64,000 nt of DNA from Brienomyrus brachyistius (lineage: Eukaryota; Chordata; Actinopteri; Osteoglossiformes; Mormyridae), in NCBI RefSeq assembly GCF_023856365.1, contig NC_064542.1:15538863-15602862 (forward strand). The letters run 5' to 3'. The first letter of the stretch is position 1, and every line of letters starts with the position of its first letter. The notes under the pieces were generated by a model. That model was not told the origin of the DNA, did not search any database, and saw only the letters and a list, made by a program, of their open reading frames with translations. Both the position numbers and the translations under genes were made by a program. This document shows positions 35,891 to 47,575 of this stretch, piece by piece.

Positions 35891-37540
35891 GTGGGTGCCA
35901 CCCGTCACATCGCCTGCTGCTGACCGGGAGGGCCGTGCATTACAACCTGGGCTCCACATCATTCATGGTTAGTCGCCAGCAGTATGAATTGTGGTCGTGG
36001 CTGGATGTCATGTGACCTTCTCGTTCAGTATGAGCCTGTGACCATGTGATCTGTCAGCTGGGGGGGTGCATATTCGATGTGAACCCGGTTAGGTGGGGGA
36101 CGCGGAAAGTGGGACATGCGCACAGAGCCACAGTTCAGCAGCAGAGCAGACGGGATCGTTATGTTTCACGGTAGGAGAGAGCATGGCTCTGAAGCTTTTA
36201 CTGGGATCTTTTTCTACTGAGCAAAGATAAACCCCCTTTTTTATTTATCTGTTTGTTTGTGTAGCCATATGGAACGTATGATATTTGCAATCCATTATAA
36301 AAAGACAGACTGTTGGCAAAAATCATTCAAGTCGCGGGTGTATTATTTTGATTAAGATGCTAGGGTGGAGAACCGTCAGCTTCAGCTGCGTGTGCCTCCG
36401 TCAGTCACCATTGTCGCATTAAACCTGCACATCGCATTGCACCGGGAATGTCGGAAGGCTTCCTGTTTCTGCTGGGCCGTCTTGTTTTCTCTCTCTTCTG
36501 TACCCTTTCTGCCCCACAAAGGTGAGTCTCCAATTTCAGGGTCCATGTTCTCCTGGAAAACTGGCTTAGGAAGGGAGGGGGCAGCGTGTGGCTCTGCAGG
36601 TTAGGGATGTGTGTCTGTAGGGTTCACATCCCATGTCTGGCAGAGCAGTCATATCACCATTGAGCCCTTAAGCCAAAAGGAGCCCCAGAGATGCGGGATT
36701 AATGGCTGCCCCTGCACGCTCTGCCCAGGCTTCTCTCTCGCCTGCACATGTGTGTCACAGAGAGCATGATGGGATATGCGGCGATCAAGACATATGTAAC
36801 TGAAATTACACCAGTGATCGTAAACAATGTATCCTATTCCAGCTCATACCCAGAGCACCTGCTCCCGTTTTCTGACTCCACCCCCCACCCCCACATCCCC
36901 GGGAGGAAGGGAATGCCACGGAACTCCCAAAGGTGGAGTCACATGATTTCTTGCACAAGCAGGCACCAGCTGTGAGTCTATTCGAGGTGCAGTAGGGGGG
37001 CAGATATTCTATAGCTCTCGGCTTCCTGATGCGGTACAGGGCTGGGAGTAGGGGGGTCTCAGTAAAGGAGCAGCAGTATACAGGTGTGTACGTGTGCCAG
37101 AAGGATGGTGATTTTGGAGGGGTAGGGGGGAGAGATACCACAGAGTCTTGGAGGTCTGGGCTCACATTCACCAGCAGGCAGCAAGCAAGGATAGGAATCC
37201 TGCACAGCATACAGTCCCTCCCACGAAACACTGGTGGAATCCCAGTCTGATCCATCAGCCTCGTGAGATCCCCACAGACCAATGATGGGAGGTGCTGTGT
37301 TGGGGGTATGAGTAGGTGTGGAATTAGAGCAGGCTCCATGGCAGTGTTATGTGGGCTGCCCCCTTTTCTGTGCCTCCGGGTTGAGATGACGTCAGACTCA
37401 GGTGTGCCTCACCTCTGGCCATCGTCAGCCTTCCTCTATGCCTCAAAATAGTCTCAGTCTCTTCAAGTTAGTCTTTGTTTTCAGATCCTATACAATATTA
37501 GTTTGTCTAAGTGGCCAGTGCATGCAGAGCCTGTCTGCTA
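35891..37540. other. intron 3, first part: unique sequence
   Basis: No gene; the ORFs have no recognisable similarity. Confidence 0.5.
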
Positions 37541-38930
37541 TCAGTGTGTCCGAGGCAGTCAGGGCACCCAGACCCTGCCTGGTATCAGTCTACCTGGGAA
37601 ATCATGGGACCCAGACCCTGCCTACTATCAGTCTGTCCAAGGCAGTCAGGGTACCCAGACCCTGTCTGCTATCATTCTGTTCGAGGCACTCAAGTTTGTC
37701 CAGGCCCTGTCTGCTATCAGTCTGACTGAGGCAGTCTGCATGGCCAGACCTTGCCTGCTATCAGTCTGTCCGAGGCAGTCAGTCTGTACAGACCCTACCT
37801 GCAATCAGTCTGTCCGAGGCAGTCTGGGTACGCAGACCCTGCATGCTATCAGTCTGTCCGAGGCAGTCAGGGTATCCAGACCCTGCCTGCTATCAGTCTG
37901 TCCGAGGCAGTCAGAGCACCCAGACCCTGCCTGTTATCAGTCTGTTCGAGGCAGTCAGTCTGTACAGACCCTACCTGCTATCAGTCTGTCTGAGGCAGTG
38001 AGCGTGCCCAGACCCTGCCTGGTATCAGTGTGTCCGAGGCAGTAAGGGCACCCAGACCCTGCCTGGTATCAGTCTGCCTGGGAAATCAGGGGACCCAGAC
38101 CCTGTCTGCTATCATTCTGTTCGAGGCACTCAGTGTGTCCTGGCCCTGTCTGCTATCAGTCTGTCTGAGGCAGTCAGTCTGTACAGACCCTACCTGCTAT
38201 CAGTCTGTCCGAGGCAGTCAGGGTACGCAGACCCTGCATGCTATCAGTCTGTCCGAGGCAGTCAGGGTATCCAGACCCTGCCTGGTATTAGTGTGTCCGA
38301 GGCAGTCAGAGCACCCAGACCCTGCCTGTTATCAGTCTGTCTGAGGCAGTGAGCGTGCCCAGACCCTGCCTGGTATCAGTCTGTCTGAGGCAGTCAGGGC
38401 ACCCAGACCCTGCCTGGTATCAGTCTGTCTGAGGCAGTCAGGGCACCCAGACCCGGCCTGGTATCAGTCTGTCTGAGGCAGTCAGGGCACCCAGACCCTG
38501 CCTGGTATCAGTCTGTCTGAGGCAGTCAGGGCACCCAGACCCGGCCTGGTATCAGTCTGACTGAGGCAGTCAGGGCACCCAGACCCTGCCTGGTATCAGT
38601 CTGTCTGAGGCAGTCAGGGCACCCAGACCCGGCCTGGTATCAGTCTGTCTGAGGCAGTCAGGGCACCCAGACCCTGCCTGGTATCAGTGTGTCCGAGGCA
38701 GTCAGGGCACCCAGACCCTGCCTGGTATCAGTCTGTCTGAGGCAGTCAGGGCACCCAGACCCGGCCTGGTATCAGTCTGTCTGAGGCATTCAGGGCACCC
38801 AGACCCTGCCTGGTATCAGTCTGTCTGAGGCATTCAGGGCACCCAGACCCGGCCTGGTATCAGTCTGTCTGATACCAGACCCGGCCTGGTATCAGTCTGA
38901 CTGAGGCAGTCAGCATGCCCGGGCTCTTCC
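37541..38930. repeat. 44-bp minisatellite, about 31 copies
   Basis: The core GTATCAGTCTGTCTGAGGCA is followed by GTCAGGGCACCCAGACCC and TGCCTG. The period of 44 was measured between 38417 and 38461. The left half is more diverged and contains longer composite blocks that repeat about 480 bp apart (37550-38000 and 38030-38340). The right half is homogeneous, with a TGCCTG/GGCCTG alternation. Confidence 0.96.
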
Positions 38931-41570
38931 CAGACGTGCTACCAGCTTGTGAGTCAGCACCAATGAATCCCTTCTTTTTTTTTGCTCCTCCTGCTAGTAA
39001 GCAGAAAGAAATTTGATGAATTTCCAGTCCTTGACTGAGTGGCAGATCCATTTGTGAAGAGCTCCCAGAAGGCTGTGGCCAGCTCTGTTGCCAGTCACGT
39101 TAATTAATTGCACAGTGGGCAGCCATATTGTATCAGCAGAGCCTGACAGGAGACAGATTCAGTGAGAGGAAGGCAGGCCGCTGTGCCTGAGGTCTGCTTT
39201 ACCTGTACAACATCCCCATTGCCTCTGTTATCCTCCCTTCTCTGTAATTCTGCAGTCACTCTTTGTTTTTGAAGCTCAGAATCGGGAGAAAGCTCTAAGG
39301 AAACCAGGAGGATTGTCCCCAGAATGTGTCTTAAATTGGGCTCTGAGAGGAGAGGCTCACAGAGATATTGATGTTTATTCTCCGAGCAGCATGCCTGACA
39401 GCCTCCATGCCTGCAGAGCTGATATCGGTCTCACAGTGTCGAAGGCATCACCTGCCCCTGTGTTTTCTCCATAGGAAAACCATGCCGGAAAGCAGAAAAT
39501 CGAATCTCATTGAAATAAGGCTCCGTTGCCCCCTGACAGTGTGGATAATACCGGTATTGTGAGAATACCACCTCAAATGGGGTCGCTCCCTCTGCCCTGG
39601 TGCTGTATTCCAGGCCATTACTGTGGAATACGGGTGTGTAGGGCACCCCGCTTGATCGCCCCCTGCTGGGAGGCGGGAATATGGACACGCCTGCCTCCAG
39701 TGGCGTCTGAGTCAGAAAAGCTGAGTCTCTATCCCTGAGCCTCTGTTTGTCATAAGAAGCTTGGTTGTCACACCTATCTATACACACACTTTACAGTTTG
39801 CCATAAGCTGCTATAAGCTGATACTATTTTTGTGGGTAGGTTGCTATACTTCCACATGGCACATGCAAAGACATTATGTATTAAAGAACTTTTGTTACCT
39901 GTTGACTCGGATTTATGCAAGGCGTTGGCCTCTGTTCTCTTCGAATTAATTAACCCAGCCGTCTTTTTTTGAGAAACTGCATCCTGGATGAATTTGATGG
40001 CAATGGAAACAGTGTATTAGCGGACTCCTATCTGCAGGCAGCCTGAGAGGCTTTCGGCTGGAATATCACATGGCGTGAATGTGCAGCATGCACTCAGGTG
40101 ATTTCTGGTCTTCATAATAGCAAACCTGACCCCCCCCCCGAAATCCAGACAGCCGCTGCCTGGTCCGCATGCATGCCCCCATCTTGGCAGCTGTGATCAT
40201 GAGGCTCCTGACACTCAGAGCCAGCCTGAAAAACGCATGTTATCTCCCCGTCTTACGGGATGAGAGCAGAGATATGGCACCTGAAGCCAGTAAATAACGC
40301 AGAGGCTGAGCACTGGTGCTAGAGTGGCAGGGTTTCCAACTTCGGTCAGCGTGAGATTTTCAAATTGAGACGAGTCTGCACACACAGTCACACGCATCTA
40401 TATGTACGTAACAGTTTTATTACCTTTAAATAGTCCATAGGGTTTGCAAACTACCCCAGCACTTTTGATTAATCTAATTTTAGGTTTATCATGGAATAAC
40501 ATCCATCAATTCAGACACAAGGGCACCAAATACGGACCGGAGGCAGATCCAGCACAGCCTGGCCTGCCAACAAGGTCCCAGCTGCTCCTGGGGCACATCC
40601 AGGCGTTTTTCCGCGTTGAATGCCCTCAGAGAGGTGGCTTAAAGCTCTCGGGAGTTGCGACTGTCTGCGTAATCATGTGTGTGTGTACATGTACAGTATG
40701 TAGGTGCAGGGTTTTGCTTTTCCAAAAGCAGACCAATTATCTTTGTTGGGAATAATTTTAAATATGGTAATTTATTTTTGCATGGAGCATGGCTCCCTGA
40801 ATCTTGCACCCTAATCCACAAATCTCCAGGCCTAAGGGTCCAGGATCCTTCTTTAACAGAGTTCAGGAGACCCGGTGTCTCTACATCGCCCCTAGTGGAT
40901 ATGAAATCTCCCCGGTGGACACACTCCCTGCCTTAGCTGTCCCCTCCCCTATTCACTGTATGTTTTCACATGAACGTAGCTCAGTTTATGAAGGTGAATG
41001 GAGGGGCGTTGTCTACTTTCTCCACCAAGTAGGCAGGCGAACCACATCTGCCCCAGATGATGTTATTGTTGCCACCGATGGCCCTGGAAGCTTCTGCGGG
41101 GCCCGACTTTCTTCATGCATGGGGTCGGCCTTGGCCTCGGCCGGCTGAATTATTTAGGGCCTCGTTCAGATCCCACTCCACTGCCTCTCCACCTTTCTGT
41201 GCCATGCATGCCATGCACCGTCACGTAGACACTTACACAAATGATAATGTAGTCACCATGAGGCTAACTGTTAACACAATTTTGGGATCCTTCCCTCGGT
41301 AAGTAGGCCCTTACCATTCTCTTGCCTTCTGCACACAAATAGAGAGGCCATTTTACGTTGAAGCAACACCTCTTAAGATTATAATTTTAGTCATTAACAA
41401 AATAAAAATTATTTTCCAAAGAATCCTGTTTCTTTTATTATTATTGCCCATGATGTTAGAAGACGAATTTTGATAAATTTACCGTAGACATAATCATGTG
41501 AAGGTTAATTCACTGTAGTCAATGACTCATAAAATTTTGTTTGCAAAGTGTTGGATGATGCCGACACTGG
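38931..41570. other. intron 3: unique sequence
   Basis: A poly-C run lies at 40131-40139 and a TG-rich patch at 40675-40690. No exon or RNA gene. Confidence 0.5.
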
Positions 41571-41712
41571 GAGACCTTGGGCAGACATGGGCAAACATGT
41601 GCAGATTTCGAGCAGACCCTGGGCAGACCTTGGGCAGACACCAGGCAGACCCTGGACAGACATGGGCAGACCTTGGGTGGACATGGGCAGACCTTGGGGA
41701 GACCCTGGCTCG
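41571..41712. repeat. about 14-bp minisatellite, about 10 copies
   Basis: GGGCAGACCTTGGGCAGAC and GGGCAGACATGG repeat with small changes. Confidence 0.85.
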
Positions 41713-42202
41713 AAATTGCCTTGCTGTAGGTTGTTTCTTCATTAGTGTTCATGCCTCGGTGCTCTGCAACCCCATGAGAAACAAACAGAGTTTTGTCATT
41801 TTTCACCAGACGTTGGAAATCTGAGCCTTTGTGTTGTTGTGGGTCACTAGAGGTCAGGCTGCTTCTCAAATCAATGACAGCATTGACCTGGGGCTGACGT
41901 GACAAACATGTCTAAGGGTATGTGTTTTTCTGTCATTTTGAGCTCAGTCCAATTCATTAGTATGACTGAAAACCTTCCATTGTTCAGAGTTTGAAAGACC
42001 TGCAGAATTATGCTCCTAAACCTGTTATACCTACACGGGCTTGTATATACTTGTATATTGCCTATATGTACTTACATGTTGCCTTTATAATGTACTCCCC
42101 TGGTAGCATTTTTGGAATGTTTTTGAATATACATGCCACCGTTAATGAACTCATAAATGAGAGAAGTGTTGAGTTTCCATTGGAAATCTGTGCTTTGTGC
42201 AG
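41713..42202. other. intron 3, last part
   Basis: Unique sequence. The exon 4 acceptor TGTGCTTTGTGCAG has a rather weak pyrimidine tract. Confidence 0.5.
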
Positions 42203-42318
42203 GAAACCCTTCCCAATCGGAGACAGGGTGACGTTCAGCGGGAAGGAGTGTGTCTGCCAGCAGTGCTCCCACACGCTCGCTGGCGCTAACGAGCCAATCA
42301 AGATCCACGGGCCCAGCC
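42203..42318 (+). CDS. ablim3: ablim3 exon 4: end of LIM2 and inter-LIM linker
   Basis: Encodes residues 112-151: KPFPIGDRVTFSGKEC, then VCQQC with the last LIM2 ligands (C130, C133), then a linker ending PIKIHGPS. Acceptor GTGCAG, donor C|GTAAGT, phases 2 and 1. KPFPIGD and IKI.GPS separate ABLIM3 from ABLIM1 and ABLIM2. Confidence 0.96.
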
Positions 42319-43194
42319 GTAAGTCCACGCCCCCCACATCACTCCCCAGCTCCAAGGTGGGGACTTTTACCCCATGTGCCGCCTTCGCCTTACTCCACAG
42401 CGGAGGCACCTGTGGTGATGAGTCTGCATTAGTCTTTTTTCACATGAGCAGCTGCCTTAGATCTTGACAAGGGAGGCAGGGAGTCCTGTAAGTGCTACCA
42501 TAACATAACGAAAGCTAAGAAGAAGGCTCCTGACTCCAGAAACAAGTGGCCCAACATGGCGCTGTCACTCAAAATTGATGGATCTCCATTTTATCCCATC
42601 CAGATGTTCTTTGCCTTCTCATTGCCTTCCTTCGCTTTCTCCGTGGCCGTCATAGAGAGGCCCATGGTGTCCGTCCTGACCAGACAGTGATGACAGGGGG
42701 TTCATCACCTCTATAGGGTTCAGGGAGGCATGTGACTCACTGTCATCCCATAATTGGTGTGTGCATTTGATGAGGATCATATTAATGAATTCAATTTTCA
42801 GCAGTTCCCCCACTCATTTTGTGTGACTCGTCAATCAGGGCAATAAATTTGGAGATCATTGAGTACGGAGGCCTACTTAACCCCCACTAGATGAAGTGAT
42901 ACGGAGTGGGGGAGGCTGGCAGTAAAAGCTTATGGCTTAGCTAGCTGGATGTTCCAAACACACCTGACATCACATCAGTCGCTCTTATCACTTAATGCAT
43001 CTCATAAATCTCCCTGACAACACAGTCCCCCCTCCCTGTGCTCTAGGGCACAATTGCTTGCACCATTCATATTGATATTTGCTTGTCAAGATGTAATTGG
43101 AAACATTGATCACTGGAGGACAGCCTCCTGGTCTCTACTAGATCCTCCACACACATTAGAGCAGAAGTAGGTAGCAGTTTCACCAGCTAAAAGA
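42319..43194. other. intron 4, first part: unique sequence
   Basis: Nothing recognised. Confidence 0.5.
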
Positions 43195-43266
43195 TGGACC
43201 CTTGGGATAGGCTCCAGGTTCACCACAGTCCCAGATAAGTATGGATGGATGGAGGGATGGATGGAA
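43195..43266 (+). mobile_element. retroposon 3' tail fragment ending in (GGAT)n
   Basis: GGGATAGGCTCCAGGTTCAC then AGATAAGTATGGATGGATGG matches the end of the longer copy at 44585-44880 (TGGGATAGGCTCTGAACCCA ... GGATAGATG). Only the tail is retained. Confidence 0.7.
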
Positions 43267-43267
43267 T

Positions 43268-43748
43268 GATTGGTGAGAACTGGCACCAGAACAGAAAGGA
43301 ATCTTGTACTGATAACAGGAGAGGAAGTAATCTGGCACTGATATCTGGAAAAGAAGGAATGTGGCATTGACACTGGAATAGAAAGGAATCTGGCACTGAT
43401 ACTGAGAGAGAAAGGAATCTGGCACTGATATCTGGAAAGGAAGGAATGTGGCACTGATATCTGGAAAAGAAGGAATCTGGCATTCACACTGGAATAGAAA
43501 GGAATCTGGCACTGATATCAGGAGAGAATGGAATCTGGCACTGATATCTGGAAAAGAAGGAATCTGGCATTGACACTGGAATAGAAAGGAATCTGGCACT
43601 GATATCAGGAGAGAATGTAATCTGGCACTGATATCAGGAAAGGAAGGAATGTGGCACTGATATCAGGAGAGAATGGAATCTGGCACTGATATCTGGAGAG
43701 AATGGAATCTGGCACTGATATCAGGAGAGAATGGAATCTGGCTGACTG
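43268..43748. repeat. 29-bp minisatellite, about 16 copies
   Basis: The core GAATCTGGCACTGATATCTG is followed by GA(G/A)A(G/A)(G/A)A(A/T)(G). The period of 29 was measured at 43681 and 43710. It begins directly after the retroposon tail. Confidence 0.95.
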
Positions 43749-44584
43749 AATCTCACTGACTCTGGGAGAGCGAGACATGCCAACTATATTTAATTGTTTT
43801 GCAAACCACCTTCTGTGTAACTGTTCTATTCCACAATCCAGCTCTGTCTCAAATATTAATGAAGCAGAAGGTGCAACAGCTATATTAATAGATCGACAGT
43901 GGATGTTATAAAATGTTCAGAAAATAAATCAGTATCACGGCTGCTTCCATCAGCGTGTGCCTGTGGTATGAAAACCTGAAGTTCACCCATTACAGGTGCC
44001 CTATTAGTGGAATTTGTTCTCAGTTTTGGGAGCCAGTTTGGAAGATGCTGCTGGTCGCCAGTATGTGGTTCCTATCGGCAGCTTGGAAGTTCCCTAGAGG
44101 GTTCTGGATAATGGACACCTCGGTTCCAGCGTGCTCACTGGCCCAGCGCTGTATCGACAGAGTTATAATTACAAAGCTCACAGGAAGCTCTGTCTTGCCA
44201 GCAGAGTGGCGTCAGAGTCTGTTTAAGCTTTGTAAGTCATTTTTTTCCCTGTATAAAATATCCAGTCTAATATGAAATATTTCAGATAGTTTTTCGTGCT
44301 GTATCTCCACTCAGCACTTGGAACACAGACTTGGATCATCACCAGCTTGCTCTACGGCTTGATGAACGTGTTGGATGACCAGTCCAGTGTGTATCCAGAA
44401 CTGTCTAAACATAAAATCCTCAGTTTCTTCTGCTTCAGGGGAAGCTTGAGGTCTCATCTTCCATTGGCCTGTGGGGCTAGATTTGCACTATAAGTGGGGA
44501 TTGTGAAATCCTACTACAGGATGTGTGGTCGTCTCCAAGTTCAAATCAGAAATGGACTCTTTGGTTACTTCATGGTTGCCCTGG
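43749..44584. other. intron 4: unique sequence
   Basis: Nothing recognised. Confidence 0.5.
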
Positions 44585-44882
44585 TGCCTCACACCCCTAT
44601 GACCAGGGTTAAAGTCTCCCCCATGGCTCCATGTGCGTGGAATTTGCATGTTCTCCCCGTGTCATTGTGGGGTTTTCTCTGGGTACTCTGGTTACCCCCC
44701 ACCCCACTGTCCAAAATGAGATTAATTGGAGTTACCAAATTGCCCGTAGGTGTGAATGGTGTGTGAGTGTACCCTGAGATGGGTTGGCGCCCCATCCTGG
44801 GTTGTTCCCTGCCTCTGGGATAGGCTCTGAACCCACCATGACCCCGAAAAGGATAAGAAGTTACAGAAAATGGATAGATGAA
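44585..44882 (+). mobile_element. retroposon (SINE or LINE 3' end), about 300 bp
   Basis: The ordered words GGAATTTGCATGTTCTCCCC, GTACTCTGGTTACCCCCCAC, GAGATTAATTGGAGTTACCA, GATGGGTTGGCGCCCCATCC, GGGATAGGCTCTGAACCC and a final GAAAATGGATAGATG form the standard 3' region of a retroposon abundant in fish. It carries no coding capacity. The exact family needs a Dfam search. Confidence 0.8.
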
Positions 44883-45390
44883 AACTTTATGACACTTGGG
44901 GTGGGGCGTGTTAACATAAAGTGAGTGCGTGAGGAAACGATGGCGGAGATGGCAGCGTGACTGACAGCGGAGATGACTATAGGTTCGGGATTTAGAGTCG
45001 ACCTCTACAGGTTGCGAACAAGAGGGACAAAGGAACAGGACGCGGTTCTCCAAACTGTAGCAAATGGGAACTAAGGCTTCCATGCGCTGGAGTGCTGAAG
45101 TCCTGCTGCACACTGTTCCCAGTTCAGCATGGGGCTTGTGATACCGCATGTCACACAAGGCCCTGTGAATAATCCCCATTTAATGCTCTCTTTCGCATTA
45201 CAGCTTCTAACAGGGCCTCATTAACTCCATCAGCTCCCCACCGCACTCAGTTTAGTAATTTATTTACCTGATCACATGGTTGTGCCAGATTGTGTGGGTA
45301 GCTCTTAGTACAATTAAAAATATTAGAATTACGTGCTTTCTAAGCATTACAAGGATCTTATGATGGTACAGTAATCAATGTACTGAACGT
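44883..45390. other. intron 4: unique sequence
   Basis: Nothing recognised. Confidence 0.5.
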
Positions 45391-45477
45391 CTCTCTCTCT
45401 CGCATTATTTCTCCCTATCACATTCTGTCTCTATTTCTCTCTTCCTCTCTCGCATTCTCTCTCTCTCTCTCTCTCAG
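45391..45477. repeat. (TC)n-rich tract leading into the exon 5 acceptor
   Basis: CTCTCTCTCTCGC blocks alternate with short spacers and end in a pure CT run and CAG. Confidence 0.95.
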
Positions 45478-45604
45478 ATTGTGCCGGGTGCAAGGAGGAG
45501 ATTAAGCAAGGGCAGTCCCTCCTGGCCCTGGAGAAGCAGTGGCACGTCAGCTGTTTCAAGTGTCACACGTGTGGCATCGTCCTCACTGGGGAGTACATCA
45601 GCAA
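45478..45604 (+). CDS. ablim3: ablim3 exon 5: first part of LIM3
   Basis: Encodes residues 151-193: CAGCKEEIKQGQSLLALEK, WHVSCFKCHTC and LTGEYIS. It supplies LIM3 ligands C152, C155, H173, C176, C179 and C182. The acceptor TCTCTCTCAG is a pure pyrimidine repeat. Donor AA|GTATGT, phases 1 and 2. Confidence 0.97.
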
Positions 45605-46082
45605 GTATGTCGCCAACGGCAACCCACGCAGCATCACTGGCCTTACGTCCACACCCACGTCACATGCTTGTCTGCCTCCTACACAGAGAGATGAAGGCCC
45701 TGAACCCACCGGCAAGATAAGATGATCTCATCTGAGCCTAGTGTGTGCTCTTAACTCTTCTGTAAATACTAAAAAGTGCTCTTAAAATTGGGCCAACACT
45801 TTCGAAGGGCTTTCCCACAATCCACTGCAGGGAAACATCAAGTACAGGCATTATAATATGCCACTTTACAGTGGCAGAGCTGCAGAAACGCCTTTCCTGC
45901 CCTTAGTGTTTTGGAGCCGGGCTTGCACAGGGGTCACCAAAGCATTACCCGACGGTGCTTTGGGGGGAAATGAAGAGCCCCCCAGGTTTCCGCCCTCGCT
46001 AAACGAATCTGATGGTATCTGACACCCTGCATTCGGATGCTCATCTCCACAGTGGCACCCATGTGTGTTTCTGTCCTCCCAG
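45605..46082. other. intron 5 (478 bp)
   Basis: Unique sequence with no repeats. The acceptor is CTGTCCTCCCAG. Confidence 0.8.
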
Positions 46083-46176
46083 AGACGGCGTTCCGTACTG
46101 CGAGTCAGATTACCATGCTCAGTTCGGGATCAAGTGTGAGACGTGTAACCGATACATCAGCGGGAGAGTGCTGGAG
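46083..46176 (+). CDS. ablim3: ablim3 exon 6: end of LIM3, start of LIM4
   Basis: Encodes residues 193-224: DGVPYCESDYHAQFGIKCE and TCNRYISGRVLE. C199 and D202 complete LIM3; C211 and C214 begin LIM4. Donor GAG|GTGAGC, ends in phase 0. Confidence 0.97.
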
Positions 46177-46690
46177 GTGAGCCTCACGTACCTCTAGGTC
46201 CACCGCACCCTGCCCTCACCTTACGCACCTTTTTGGTTTCGTTTGTGCTCCTGCCAGGAAGCTCACCTACCCAAGGTAGCGTGCCTCTGTCTGTTCTGTC
46301 ATCCCGGACTCATTAGCGGTTTTCCTCTCCACCCTAACCTCCACACTCCCTCTCTTTCTGCCTCATGTCCCAGTAACTTTGCACCTCCCTCTCCCAGCTC
46401 ATCCTGCAGACTAGTGTTGCCGGCCAGATTGAAAGTGTGGCGGTCACCTTAACCATGGGCTGCTGCTGTCTAGTCCGTTCTGATCCAAGGCCCTTTTGGT
46501 TTGGAGGTCATTGTAGCCCGTTAGCCTTTGGTTGACATTTATTGCCAGCCAATTATAGAGCTTCTCACAGGATACCCTCAGTATGATTGGGTGAGCAATA
46601 TTATGTGGCGAAGACACATGAACTCCTACTGGATGATTGAAAGGGAGCTTGACAGGAGCATGAAAGTACAGGGCATCTGCATCCACCTTC
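46177..46690. other. intron 6, first part
   Basis: Unique sequence; nothing recognised. Confidence 0.5.
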
Positions 46691-46865
46691 CTGTAAGCAG
46701 AGAGAGAGTAAGGGAGACAGAGATGAGAGAATGGGTGAAATACAGAGAGAGAGTGAGGGAGAGAGAGAGATGAGAGAATGAGTGAAAGAGAGAGAGAGAG
46801 AGAGAGAAAGACAGTGAGTGAGGGAGAGAGAGAATGAGTGAAATAGAGAGAGAGAAAGAAAGCAG
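46691..46865. repeat. GA-rich microsatellite
   Basis: GAGAGA runs are interrupted by GAATGAGTGAAA blocks. Confidence 0.95.
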
Positions 46866-47398
46866 GAGCGGCAGAAGTACAGTGTGTCTTTGTCAGGTAG
46901 CACCCAGAACTGAACTGCAGCGCTGGGCTTCCTGCATGAGGGGGCACCATCATGCCCTGCAGGTGCCCTAGCTTTACTGAATACAGAGGATCACTGAGCT
47001 TTTATCCATGTGTTTGATTGGCTGAGGCCCCAAACCTCCTTCTGCTCAACTCTGATTGGCTAAGCCTCCTCTCCCCAGCCTTTCCCTTCCCAACTAGGTG
47101 AGCCAGCCCATGTTCTGACAGCGTGTAAGGTGTAATGGGCAGGCTGCTCTGTCATATATCTGGTAGCATCACCGGAACTGACATGGGCCTGCTGGGGAGG
47201 GACAGCACAGTGCAGTAAAGGAGGAGAAGAAAAAGAGTGGGTTTCAGAGAGCGCATGATGAAAGAGAGAGCGAGAGAGTGGTGAATGAAAAATTGGAAAT
47301 GATAAAATGGGATGTACACAGGAATGTCTGGAATGAAGAGACATAGATAGACCTGGGCATGGAAAGAGGGTCCTGGAGCCTTGGGGGTCCTTGCTGGC
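46866..47398. other. intron 6: unique sequence
   Basis: A further GA-rich patch lies at 47248-47280. Nothing else is seen. Confidence 0.5.
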
Positions 47399-47409
47399 CG
47401 GGGACCATC

Positions 47410-47575
47410 TGGTTGGCGCTTCAGGGCTCCTCAGCTACTGTGCCTCACCACGAGGCTGCTGGAGCGAGGGGCTCCTCAGTTACTGTGCCTCACCACGAGG
47501 CTGCAGAAGTGAGGGGCTCCTCAGCTACTGTGCCTCACCACGAGGCTGCTGGAGCGAGGGGCTCCTCCTCCTTGT
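47410..47575. repeat. about 48-bp minisatellite, 3-4 copies
   Basis: GGCTCCTCAGCTACTGTGCC then TCACCACGAGGCTGCTGGAG is repeated. Confidence 0.92.
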
